From NCBI GenBank assembly GCA_964473865.1, contig CAYYQN010000005.1:93848-157847 (forward strand): a DNA stretch of 64,000 nucleotides, given 5' to 3'. Positions 50,273 to 58,082 of this stretch are shown here, piece by piece. The stretch's first letter is position 1, and every line of letters starts with the position of its first letter. The notes under the pieces were generated by a model. The model saw nothing but the letters and a program-made list of their open reading frames with translations. It did not search any database and was not told where the DNA came from. This DNA is from CAIMUX01 sp964473865 (lineage in GTDB: Bacteria; Eisenbacteria; RBG-16-71-46; CAIMUX01). A program made the translations under genes and the position numbers.

Positions 50273-51388
50273 ATGCACACGCGAGCATCGAGGTCTGGTC
50301 TGGGCGTCCTGGCGTTGGCCGCCGGACTCGCCCTGCCCGGCCGCTGCGACCCGGCGCCGGCCGCCGCCCCTGCCGGCGGCGATCCGCCCGGGATCCGGGT
50401 CACCGACGCGGCGGGCCGCACCGTGCAACTGGAGCGGCTCCCGCAGCGCATCGTCGTGTTGGGGCACGGCCCCTACATGGTGCTCGACCTGCTCTACATG
50501 TTTCCCGGCGCGTCGCGCCGGCTCGTCGGGGTGGAAAAGCGGGGCGCCTCGGTCAACGAGTTCCTCCCACTCCTGGACCCGACGTTCCAGGACAAGACCG
50601 CGCTGCAGAGTCCCGGCCCCGAACAGATCGCGGCGCTTCACCCCGATCTGGTGCTGATCGGCAGCCGAGGGCTGGACCAGAACGCGAAGGCGTTGGACGC
50701 AATCCATGTCCCGGTGGTCTACCTGGGGTTGGAAACGCCGGAGCAGTTCTATCGTGATGTCGCCAACCTGGGGGTGCTGCTGGGACAGCCCGATCGGGCG
50801 CGCGAGATCACGGCCTACTACGAGTCGCGCGTCCACCGCATCCGCGACGGCGGACCGGCGACGCGCGGCGCCCAACCGCCGCGGGTCCTGGTGGCCCAGT
50901 ACACCGAGCGGGGAGGAGCCGCCGCGGTGCGCGTGCCGGCGAAAGCCTGGATGCAGACCATCCAGGTCGAGACGGCGGGCGGGCTTCCGGTCTGGCTCGA
51001 CTCGGCCGCCTCGGCCGGGGGCTGGACGGTAACGAACCTGGAGCAGATCGCGCGCTGGGACCCCGACCAGATCATCCTCGCGGTCTCCTACGATCTCGAC
51101 CCGCCACAGGTCGTGGCCCGGCTCGAGGCCGATCCGCAATGGCGGGCGTTGCGCGCCGTGCGAGCGGGAACGTTGCGCGCGTTCCCGTCCGACTACTTCG
51201 GCTGGGACACGCCGGATCCGCGTTGGATCCTCGGCCTGATGTGGATGGCGGCAACCCTGCACCCCGGGAACTTCCCGGACCTGGACGTGGCGGTCGAAGT
51301 GCGAACCTACTTCCACACGCTGTACGGGCTGAGCGAAGCCGCCATCGATCGGAACATCATGACCAGAGTCCGCCTGGATGCCCGCTGA
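50273..51388 (+). CDS. Periplasmic iron-siderophore/cobalamin-type binding protein
   Basis: This 371-residue protein starts after AAGGAGGAGGC. It has a signal peptide, possibly with a Cys ('LALPGRCDPA'), so it may be a lipoprotein. The BtuF/FhuD-like fold begins 'DAAGRTVQLERLPQRIVVLG', has 'LHPDLVLIGSRGLDQNA' and 'VPVVYLGLETPEQFYRDVAN', then a second lobe ending 'GTLRAFPSDYFGWDTPDPRW'. It should deliver a metal chelate or corrinoid to the FecCD-type permease encoded next, whose start overlaps its end by 11 bases. Confidence 0.9.
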   Translation: MHTRASRSGLGVLALAAGLALPGRCDPAPAAAPAGGDPPGIRVTDAAGRTVQLERLPQRIVVLGHGPYMVLDLLYMFPGASRRLVGVEKRGASVNEFLPLLDPTFQDKTALQSPGPEQIAALHPDLVLIGSRGLDQNAKALDAIHVPVVYLGLETPEQFYRDVANLGVLLGQPDRAREITAYYESRVHRIRDGGPATRGAQPPRVLVAQYTERGGAAAVRVPAKAWMQTIQVETAGGLPVWLDSAASAGGWTVTNLEQIARWDPDQIILAVSYDLDPPQVVARLEADPQWRALRAVRAGTLRAFPSDYFGWDTPDPRWILGLMWMAATLHPGNFPDLDVAVEVRTYFHTLYGLSEAAIDRNIMTRVRLDAR

Positions 51389-52397
51389 GACACGACAGGC
51401 CAGGGAGGAGCGGCAAGCCGCGGGACGGCTGTGGGCGATCGCCGGCCTGCTGCTCGCAAGCGTGCTGGCCTCGGCGGCGCTCGGCCGCTACCCCGGACCG
51501 GTCCTGACACCACCGTCCGCGCTCTTCCACGACGAGCTGGCCCGTAACCTGGTCCTCAATCTGCGCGTGCCGCGCATCCTCGCTGCGCTGCTCTTGGGCG
51601 CGACCTTGGGCGGCGCGGGTGCGGTCCTGCAGATGGTATTCCGCAACCCTCTCGTGGACTCGGGATTCCTGGGCGTCTCGCCGGGCGCCGCCTTCGGCGC
51701 CTCGCTCGCGATCGTGTTTTTGGCCGGCGCGCCGGCTGCGGTGCAGGCCTCGGCCGCCGCCTTCGCGATGCTGGGCATGGCCGCAAGCTACCTGATCGCG
51801 CAGCGGATCCGTTTTGGCGACTGGGTGCTGCGGCTGGTGCTCGCGGGGATCATCGTCTCGGCCACGCTTTCGTCGGCGACCGGAGCCCTCAAGTACCTGG
51901 CTGACCCCCTGCGGCAGCTCCCCGACATCACCTTCTGGATGCTGGGCGGGCTCTGGGCGATCACCTGGCGCGATGTGTTTCACATGCTGCCGGTGGTGCT
52001 GCCGGGTCTAGCGGTGCTTCACCTGATGCGCTGGCGACTCAACGTGCTCTCGCTGCGCGATGAGACCGCGTTCTCGCTCGGGGTGGCGCCGGGTCGCGAG
52101 CGGCTGGTCATCGTGGTGGCGGCGGTCGCCGCCACGGCCGCGGTGGTGGCGAAGGCCGGGCAGGTCGGCTGGGTGGGGCTGATCGTTCCGCACATCGCGC
52201 GGCGGCTGGTCGGCTCGGACGCGCGGCGCGCGCTGCCGGCAAGCATGCTGCTCGGAACGCTCTTCGTGCTGGCCTGCGACGACATCGCGCGCACCCTGCT
52301 GACCGGCGAGATCCCGTTGGGTCTGCTCACCTCGTTTGCCGGCGCGTTGTTCTTCCTGGGCGTCGTACTGCGCCGGCGGGCGGAGGGACGCCCGTGA
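51378..52397 (+). CDS. FecCD/BtuC-type ABC importer permease
   Basis: This 339-residue protein has nine to ten membrane helices. Family features include 'RIPRILAALLLGATLGGAG'-like sequence ('VPRILAALLLGATLGGAGAV'), 'FRNPLVDSGFLGVSPGAAFG', 'TFWMLGGLWAITW' and the coupling region 'GQVGWVGLIVPHIARRLVG'. It is the membrane subunit for iron-siderophore, heme or cobalamin import. It overlaps the binding-protein gene by 11 bases and the ATPase gene by 4. Confidence 0.93.
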   Translation: MPAETRQAREERQAAGRLWAIAGLLLASVLASAALGRYPGPVLTPPSALFHDELARNLVLNLRVPRILAALLLGATLGGAGAVLQMVFRNPLVDSGFLGVSPGAAFGASLAIVFLAGAPAAVQASAAAFAMLGMAASYLIAQRIRFGDWVLRLVLAGIIVSATLSSATGALKYLADPLRQLPDITFWMLGGLWAITWRDVFHMLPVVLPGLAVLHLMRWRLNVLSLRDETAFSLGVAPGRERLVIVVAAVAATAAVVAKAGQVGWVGLIVPHIARRLVGSDARRALPASMLLGTLFVLACDDIARTLLTGEIPLGLLTSFAGALFFLGVVLRRRAEGRP

Positions 52398-53173
52398 GCG
52401 CGCCCGCCCTTGCCGTCCGGGGCGTCTCGTTTGCGTATGCGCCCGGCGCCCCCGCCGTTCTCACTGACGTCTCGCTGGAGACGCCGGCCGGCTCCATCAC
52501 CGCGGTGCTGGGCCCCAACGGATCGGGCAAGACGACACTGTTGCGACTGCTGCTCGGCCTGCTTCAACCCACCAGCGGCAGCATCGAGGTCGAGGGCCGG
52601 CCGCAGCGCGACTACTCCCGCCGCACGCTGAGCCGGCGCGTGGGCCTCGTGCCGCAGTCGGAGCCCGTGGCGTTTGAGCTGAGCGTGCTCGAGTTTGCGC
52701 TGCTGGGCCGCGCCCCGCACCTCGGCCTGCTCGACCTGCCCGGTGAGGCGGACCGCGCCTTGGCGGCGGCCGCGATCGAGCGCGTCGGATTGACCCCGCT
52801 GCGGCACCGGGCCGTGACCACGCTCAGCGGCGGCGAGGCTCAGCTCGCAACGATCGCCCGCGCGCTCGTCCAGCAATCGGCGATCCTGCTCTCCGACGAA
52901 CCGACCTCCCACCTCGACCCCGCGAACACCCGGCGCATCCTGGACGTCCTGCGGATGCTGGGCCGCGAGGGCCGGACGGTGGTCTTCACGACGCACGACC
53001 CCAACCTCGCCGCAGCCATCGCCGATCACGTGGTGCTGCTGCGGGAAGGGCGCGTGTTGGCCGCCGCGCGCACCGCCGAGGCGCTGACCACGGAGCTGCT
53101 CAGCGCGACCTACGGCATGGAGGTGGAAGTCATCGAATTGCGCGGTCGCCCCCTCGTGGTGCCGCATTCGTGA
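52394..53173 (+). CDS. FecE/BtuD-type ABC importer ATPase
   Basis: This 259-residue protein has a GTG start overlapping the permease stop (GTGA). It has Walker A GPNGSGKTT (about 40-48), Q-loop in 'GLVPQSE', signature 'TLSGGEAQLATIARALVQQ', Walker B 'ILLSDEPTSHLD' and switch His in 'VFTTHDP'. It powers the FecCD-type permease. The order binding protein, permease, ATPase is the usual one for this importer class. Confidence 0.94.
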   Translation: MSAPALAVRGVSFAYAPGAPAVLTDVSLETPAGSITAVLGPNGSGKTTLLRLLLGLLQPTSGSIEVEGRPQRDYSRRTLSRRVGLVPQSEPVAFELSVLEFALLGRAPHLGLLDLPGEADRALAAAAIERVGLTPLRHRAVTTLSGGEAQLATIARALVQQSAILLSDEPTSHLDPANTRRILDVLRMLGREGRTVVFTTHDPNLAAAIADHVVLLREGRVLAAARTAEALTTELLSATYGMEVEVIELRGRPLVVPHS

Positions 53174-53188
53174 ACGGAGGCCGCCCGG

Positions 53189-53596
53189 ATGATGCCGCGC
53201 CCGGGCCCGATCGAGTGTGAGCGGAAGCATCAGCCCATTCAGCGGACTCTCGCGCCGCTCGACGACATCAACCGCAGTCTGCTCTACATTCTGAGCCGGC
53301 TGTTGGTGCTGCTCTACCTGTACGTCGCGGTCCTTTCGTTCTTCTTCCAGAGTGAATTGCTGGACACGAAGGTCGGAAGGAGCGTTCTGGTGTTCATGGC
53401 AATCTACTGGGCGTTTCGCGCGTTCATGCAGGTCCAGTTCTTTGGCTTTGCGCGCGCGGACCGAATGAACATCAAGGTCGCCGATCTGAACTTCCCGGCG
53501 CCGGTCAGTCGCATGTCCACTCGCGTCGTATCGACGGGGTTCTTTGTCGTCATGCTTGTCGGCATCGCGCTCTACCTCGTGCCCGCCTTGAGCTGA
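53189..53596 (+). CDS. Small membrane protein following the importer
   Basis: This 135-residue protein has three membrane helices (about 32-53, 64-83, 112-132) and a basic cytosolic loop ('GFARADRMNIKVADLNFPAP'). GGAGG lies 9 bases before the ATG. It starts 15 bases after the ATPase stop, so it is probably the fourth gene of the importer operon. I do not recognise a family. Confidence 0.7.
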   Translation: MMPRPGPIECERKHQPIQRTLAPLDDINRSLLYILSRLLVLLYLYVAVLSFFFQSELLDTKVGRSVLVFMAIYWAFRAFMQVQFFGFARADRMNIKVADLNFPAPVSRMSTRVVSTGFFVVMLVGIALYLVPALS

Positions 53597-53723
53597 CCGG
53601 CCCCCCAAGGCCGGCCGCAGGTGACCGCAACGTTGAGGGAGCACCTGACGAGGCGGTTGCCTGTCCCCGCGCCCCCCGAAAGGAGACGACGGTGACGGCC
53701 GAGCGTTCCCTGCATCCGGGGGC

Positions 53724-53975
53724 TCCCCGAAGCGGCGCTGAGTGATCATGACTCCACCGCCTTCTGCCGGCGCGCCGTCGACTCGAGATCGAGCCGGCAG
53801 ATCGTGGCAGTGAGCTCCCGCACCGGCACCGCCGGCACCTCCACGTGCATCGCGATCCGAGCCGGCGGCGGGCCCGGTCACACGCGTTTCGCGCAGTTGG
53901 CCTGGCGCGGCGCGCACCTGCACGGCCGCCGCGGATGCCCGAGAAACCCGCAGCCCACCGGTTCCCTGCCCCGGC
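53724..53975 (-). pseudogene. Decayed ComM/YifB C-terminal fragment (copy C)
   Basis: Reading the minus strand, 'CGFLGHPRRPCRCAPRQ', an in-frame stop (TGA), 'MHVEVPAVPVREL', then directly 'TICRLDLESTARRQKAVES' and a stop. These blocks match the intact copy at 55404-56060, but about 80 residues between VPVREL and CRLDLES are missing and two stops interrupt it. It lies just before the promoter of the DUF4143 ATPase gene. The rest of 53597-54112 holds no gene. Confidence 0.75.
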
Positions 53976-53980
53976 CGTGA

Positions 53981-54008
53981 TTGGAATGACGTAATTATTT
54001 ACTATACA
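53981..54008 (+). promoter_or_regulatory. Predicted sigma-70-type promoter for the DUF4143 ATPase
   Basis: TTGGAA and TATACA are separated by 16 bases, in a rare AT-rich patch (53980-54020). It would start transcription near 54015, giving a leader of about 100 bases before the ATG at 54113. Confidence 0.4.
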
Positions 54009-54045
54009 GTCTGTTACGATGACGATCCGGACGGTCGGATGTCGA

Positions 54046-54074
54046 TGAGTATTTTTACTCAACGACTGAGTATT
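54046..54074 (+). promoter_or_regulatory. TGAGTATT direct repeat, 21-bp spacing, with inverted arm
   Basis: TGAGTATTTTTACTCA (54046-54061) is a 6-bp inverted repeat with a 4-base centre. TGAGTATT recurs at 54067-54074, exactly 21 bases later, two helical turns. Placed 39-67 bases before the ATPase start, it looks like an operator. Confidence 0.5.
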
Positions 54075-54112
54075 CCATTGAACCCCAAGGTCCGGTCTGT
54101 CCTAATTGCCGC

Positions 54113-55300
54113 ATGGGTAAGCAGATCAATCGGCCAATCGTCTCGGAGGTCTTGGAGCGACTGTCGCGCGGGCCGGACCTGATCCAAATGATCATCGGCC
54201 CTCGGCAGGTCGGCAAGACCACCGCCGCCCAAGCGATCGGGACGGGTTGGAGCGGGCCGGTCCGGTATGCCGCCGCAGATCTTCCTCTTCCTCCGGGTCC
54301 GGAATGGGTGGAAAACCAGTGGGAGCTGGCGCGACGCGACAGCGCGTCCGGGCCTTCCCTGCTCGTTCTCGACGAGGTGCAGAAGGTCGGGGGGTGGAGT
54401 GAGGTTGTGAAGGCGTGCTGGGACGAGGACCGTGCCGCTGGCCGGCGGGTTCGCGTCCTGCTGCTGGGTTCCTCCGCTCTGCTCCTGACCAGCGGTGCCA
54501 CGGAGAGCCTCGCCGGCCGCTTCTTCTTGCACCGCTGCCTGCACTGGTCGTGGCCGGAGTGCCGCGAGGCGTTCGGCTGGGAGCTCGATCAGTGGATCTT
54601 CTTCGGGGGCTATCCCGGGGCCGCTCCACTGGCGGATGATCAAACCGCCTGGCGGTCCTACATCCTTGACTCGCTGGTGGAGACAGTCCTCGCCCGCGAT
54701 GTCCTGGCGATGCAGAAGGTCGCCAAGCCGACACTGCTACGTCACCTCTTCAGCTTTGCCGCTTCGCATCCGGCGCAGATCATCTCGTACAACAAGATGC
54801 TCGGGGAGTTGCAGGATGCCGGCAACACGACGACCCTCGCGCATTACCTTCACCTGTTGGCATCGGCATTCCTGCTCACCGGCCTGGAGCGGTTCTCGGC
54901 GGGAGAGGCGCGGACGCGCGGTTCAAGCCCGAAGCTCATTGCGTGGAACAACGCTCTGGTGAGCGCACTCCGGCTGCAGCCCTTCGCGGAAGCACGGGAA
55001 ACACATGAAGTCTGGGGACGGTTGGTCGAAAACGCGGTCGGAGCTCACCTGCTGAACAACTTGCAAGCGCTGCCGTACGAGGTGACCTACTGGCGACATC
55101 GCAACGACGAGGTCGATTTCGTGGTTCGTTCTGCCTGTGGGGTGTGGGCCATCGAGGTGAAGAGCGGACGACCGGGAAAGGCGGCAGGCGTGGCGGCGTT
55201 CCTCCGACAGCACCCGGGCGCCCACACCCTGCTCGTGGGCTCCGGCGGAGTTCCGCTGGCAGAATTCTTCGCTCGCGACCCCGCGGAGTTCATCGCCTGA
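54113..55300 (+). CDS. DUF4143-type AAA ATPase
   Basis: This 395-residue protein has Walker A 'IIGPRQVGKTT' (about 27-37) and Walker B 'LLVLDEVQKVGGWSEVVK', then 'VLLLGSSALLLTSGATESLAGRF', all typical of the AAA_14/DUF4143 group. The C-terminal domain has 'YWRHRNDEVDFVV' and 'VWAIEVKSGRPGK', which matches the D-x(n)-ExK core of a PD-(D/E)XK-like fold. These proteins are common in accessory regions; their role is not settled. No ribosome binding site is evident at the ATG. Confidence 0.9.
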   Translation: MGKQINRPIVSEVLERLSRGPDLIQMIIGPRQVGKTTAAQAIGTGWSGPVRYAAADLPLPPGPEWVENQWELARRDSASGPSLLVLDEVQKVGGWSEVVKACWDEDRAAGRRVRVLLLGSSALLLTSGATESLAGRFFLHRCLHWSWPECREAFGWELDQWIFFGGYPGAAPLADDQTAWRSYILDSLVETVLARDVLAMQKVAKPTLLRHLFSFAASHPAQIISYNKMLGELQDAGNTTTLAHYLHLLASAFLLTGLERFSAGEARTRGSSPKLIAWNNALVSALRLQPFAEARETHEVWGRLVENAVGAHLLNNLQALPYEVTYWRHRNDEVDFVVRSACGVWAIEVKSGRPGKAAGVAAFLRQHPGAHTLLVGSGGVPLAEFFARDPAEFIA

Positions 55301-55403
55301 ACCGCGGGAGCGAAGGGCCGGCCCCTCCCTCACGCCTTGCGCTTGCTGCGCTGCGGGTCACGCGGCCCATCGTGGACATCCAGGACCGGTCCCCGGGGGT
55401 CCC

Positions 55404-56060
55404 CTATTCGCGCCCTTCCAGAACCTGGTACTGCACCGCCTCCGCGACATGCTCCGACGCGATCTCCGCCGCGCCCGCCAGATCCGCGACCGTCCGCGCC
55501 ACGCGCAGGCACCGGTGCGCCGCCCGCGCGCTGAGTGAGAACGACTCCACCGCTCTCTGCAGGAGCGCGGTCGATTCGAGATCGAGCCGGCAGAATGCGT
55601 CCAGCTCGGCGAGGCCCATGTCGGCGTTGGCCCGCACGCGGGGGCGGCCCTCGAAGCGTCGGTGCTGGAGCGCGCGGGCAGCCTCGACGCGAGCGCGGAT
55701 CGCCGCGGAACCGTCGCCGCTCAGCACCATCCTTTCCGTCGCCTCCCGGTGCGTCCCAGCGGTCGCCGGAACACGCTCCGCCCCCACGCCGCGACCGGAC
55801 TTCGCGATGGGACACTCTCCCCGCACTGGTCGAGGCCCCGAACGGAAGGAGGGCGATCTTATTCCTTCCAACCGCGAGGCCCCTCGCACGCCCCGCAACA
55901 GCTCCCGCGCCGTCACGGCCGGCACCTCCACATGCATGTCGATCCGATCCAGCAGCGGCCCGCTCAACCGCGCCCTGTACAACTGCACCTGCCGCGGCGT
56001 GCACTTGCACGGCTTGCGCGGATGCCCGAGGAAGCCGCAGGGGCACCCCTGCGTTGCCAT
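55404..56060 (-). CDS. Stand-alone ComM/YifB C-terminal domain protein (copy A)
   Basis: This intact 218-residue frame corresponds to only the C-terminal third of ComM/YifB, a Mg-chelatase-like AAA+ protein. It begins 'MATQGCPCGFLGHPRKPCKC', then 'LSGPLLDRIDMHVEVPAV', and ends with the Mg-chelatase C-terminal helices 'FSLSARAAHRCLRVARTVAD' and 'EHVAEAVQYQVLEGRE'. The AAA+ core with Walker motifs is absent, so it cannot hydrolyse ATP on its own. A loop of about 60 residues between them differs from copy B. No ribosome binding site precedes the ATG. It is divergent from an XRE-type gene. Confidence 0.8.
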   Translation of the reverse strand: MATQGCPCGFLGHPRKPCKCTPRQVQLYRARLSGPLLDRIDMHVEVPAVTARELLRGVRGASRLEGIRSPSFRSGPRPVRGECPIAKSGRGVGAERVPATAGTHREATERMVLSGDGSAAIRARVEAARALQHRRFEGRPRVRANADMGLAELDAFCRLDLESTALLQRAVESFSLSARAAHRCLRVARTVADLAGAAEIASEHVAEAVQYQVLEGRE

Positions 56061-56074
56061 TATGCAATCTGAGG

Positions 56075-56503
56075 TTGAAAAGTCCGAAACCCCTTGATAG
56101 AGCGTACCCTACGGAACTTCGGGCGATCGGTGACCACGTCCGAAAGCGCCGACTGGACCTCGGACTCACCCAGCGGGAGGTTGCGTTGCGGATCGGGATC
56201 GATAAGACCTCGGTCTTCAATTGGGAGGCCGGCCTTGCTACACCGAACCTCCGGGCGATCCCCGGAGTGCTCCAATTCCTCGGCTACGACCCCATCGAGA
56301 CCGGATCCACGCTCGGTGAACGGATCCGGGCCGCCCGGCGGCGGCTCGGCCTCTCCCACGCCGACCTCGCCAAACGGCTCGAGGTGGACCCGAGCACGGT
56401 GCTGGACTGGGAGACTGGAAGACACCGGCCCAGTCAGAGGTGCCGCGACCGGATCGCGGAGTTCCTCCCGGCGGCTATCCGCCCAGGACGACCCGGCTCC
56501 TGA
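56075..56503 (+). CDS. Double-HTH XRE-family DNA-binding protein
   Basis: The frame carries 'YPTELRAIGDHVRKRRLDLG' then a first HTH ('LTQREVALRIGIDKTSVFNW') and 'ATPNLRAIPGVLQFLGYDP'. A second XRE HTH follows ('LSHADLAKRLEVDPSTVLDW', then 'RHRPSQRCRDRIAEFL'). There is no ATG in frame near the expected start; TTG at 56075 is my choice (142 aa), and TTG at 56054 is possible. It faces copy A of the ComM fragment across 14 bases of spacer. It may regulate the pair (inference). Confidence 0.75.
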   Translation: MKSPKPLDRAYPTELRAIGDHVRKRRLDLGLTQREVALRIGIDKTSVFNWEAGLATPNLRAIPGVLQFLGYDPIETGSTLGERIRAARRRLGLSHADLAKRLEVDPSTVLDWETGRHRPSQRCRDRIAEFLPAAIRPGRPGS

Positions 56504-56669
56504 TCAGCAGGCCACAGAGCCGGCCAGGCCCGCAGGCTATTCCCGGAACAGCGCCTTGAGCCCTCCCAGGTGGCCTCGCGTACCGCAACCCGGAGACACC
56601 AAGATGGCAAACACACCCGTGCCAAACGACGACATCTCGTACTCGTGGTCGAACCTGAACTCTCGCCTC

Positions 56670-58028
56670 CTACCGCGCCAGGAACCTCGCTTTGATCCTC
56701 CCCCAGCTCGTCTCCTGAACCGGGGTGATGTCGCAGTCCGCCGGATAGAGCCCGATGAGCCCGCAGCCGTCCGGGCTGTTCCCGGGAGCGCATGGGCTGT
56801 GGATCGAAATGTAGAAGTTGCCCGTGTCCGGTCCGCAGAAGATAGGATCGGCGAACACCATATCTTCGTACTCGAGCTGACTATACTGGCTCGGTTGCCA
56901 GTACGCACTGTCGGACACGCAATTGCAGGTAGCGACCGATGGCGGGACGAGGTTGTCGAAGCGTGACTTGTAGAAGATGTTGTGGTGGCACTCGAGCGGA
57001 TCGCCATCGAAGTAACAGGAGATGCCGCATCCAACGAAGTCATTGTGGTCCATCTGGATGTGGACGTTCGGTCCGCCCATCGTCACCGATGTCTGCCATC
57101 CGGCCTCGTCCGGCCCCTCGTTCCAGAACAGGTTCTCTGAGATACGGAAGCTCTGGTGGTAGATGCCGGCCGCATCCGTGGAGAGAGTCACATTCGTGGC
57201 GAGCCGCCCGCCCGTCGCGATGAACCGATTCCGTAGGAGCGAGACGTTGGTCCCCCAGCTGGTGATGCTTTCGTCCGTGCCACCAGTCGACCGGAAATCC
57301 GAGTCCGTGATCGTCAAGTCGTGCGCCCGCGACCAGATGCAAACGCCACGCTCTTGGGCCTCGGACGCGACATCGAAGGCGCAGTGGTCGATGGTGATTC
57401 CACCATTCAGCAGGAGATCGCCGCCCATTCCCCCCGTTCCCGGCGCGTTGCCCTGAAACCGGCAGTTGGTGATCGCGGCCTCGGAAGCCATGAGATACAT
57501 CGCGCCGCCACCGGTCGCGCTTCCACCGGAGATCCTATTGTCTGCGAAGACGCAGTCCTCGACTCGGAGGGAGCCGATCCAGTCGAGAAGCGCGAGCGCC
57601 CCTCCCACCCGGTGGTCCAGGTCATCCACGGTGCCCTGCCCATGGGTCAGGGTGAATCCGCTGATCGTCACTTGGTCTGACGCCGACGCGCTGCGCAGGT
57701 ACGCGATGCTGCCGTCGCGACCTTCGATCGGGACGCTTCCATCCAGGACTGTTGCGTCGGCGCCCGACGTGGATCGTAGGACGAGGGACTTCCCGTCTAA
57801 CGGCACGTGTTCGAAGTACGTGCCGGGACCGACAAGCACAGTATCCCCAGCGACAGCCTGGAGGACGACCTGCCCGATCCGGTCGACCGGATTCGCGGGA
57901 TCCGCATCGACGAGCCAAGTGTGGGCGATGGCAGGGGACACCCAGGCAGCCAGTCCCAGCGCCAGGAACAGCGCGAATCGCCTCCAGATGACGTTCGTGT
58001 CCCCCGTACCCATCACGCGATCAGACAT
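56670..58028 (-). CDS. Secreted right-handed beta-helix protein with TSWGxxK tail
   Basis: This 452-residue protein has a signal peptide (about 12-36, ending AIAHT). Parallel beta-helix repeats follow ('TVLVGPGTYFEHVPLDGKSL', 'LRVEDCVFADNRI', 'AAITNCRFQGN', 'LTITDSDFRSTGG', 'VSLLRNRFIATGG'), as in pectate-lyase-like folds. The last residues are ETSWGRIKARFLAR, like the end of the protein at 5448-6389. GAGGAGG lies 6 bases before the ATG. It is 54 bases downstream of the protease stop on the same strand, a likely operon. A polysaccharide-binding or lyase role is possible but no catalytic set is clear. Confidence 0.85.
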   Translation of the reverse strand: MSDRVMGTGDTNVIWRRFALFLALGLAAWVSPAIAHTWLVDADPANPVDRIGQVVLQAVAGDTVLVGPGTYFEHVPLDGKSLVLRSTSGADATVLDGSVPIEGRDGSIAYLRSASASDQVTISGFTLTHGQGTVDDLDHRVGGALALLDWIGSLRVEDCVFADNRISGGSATGGGAMYLMASEAAITNCRFQGNAPGTGGMGGDLLLNGGITIDHCAFDVASEAQERGVCIWSRAHDLTITDSDFRSTGGTDESITSWGTNVSLLRNRFIATGGRLATNVTLSTDAAGIYHQSFRISENLFWNEGPDEAGWQTSVTMGGPNVHIQMDHNDFVGCGISCYFDGDPLECHHNIFYKSRFDNLVPPSVATCNCVSDSAYWQPSQYSQLEYEDMVFADPIFCGPDTGNFYISIHSPCAPGNSPDGCGLIGLYPADCDITPVQETSWGRIKARFLAR

Positions 58029-58082
58029 TGAGAACCTCCTCGGATCCCACGCCCAATCTGACCAGGCGCGGGGCCACGAATC

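Noticed and set aside
53550..54062. Long minus-strand frame over the ComM remnant
   Set aside because: The homology shifts frame and contains stops; the frame is not one protein.
56062..56064. ATG as start of the XRE gene
   Set aside because: It is out of frame with the HTH coding region.
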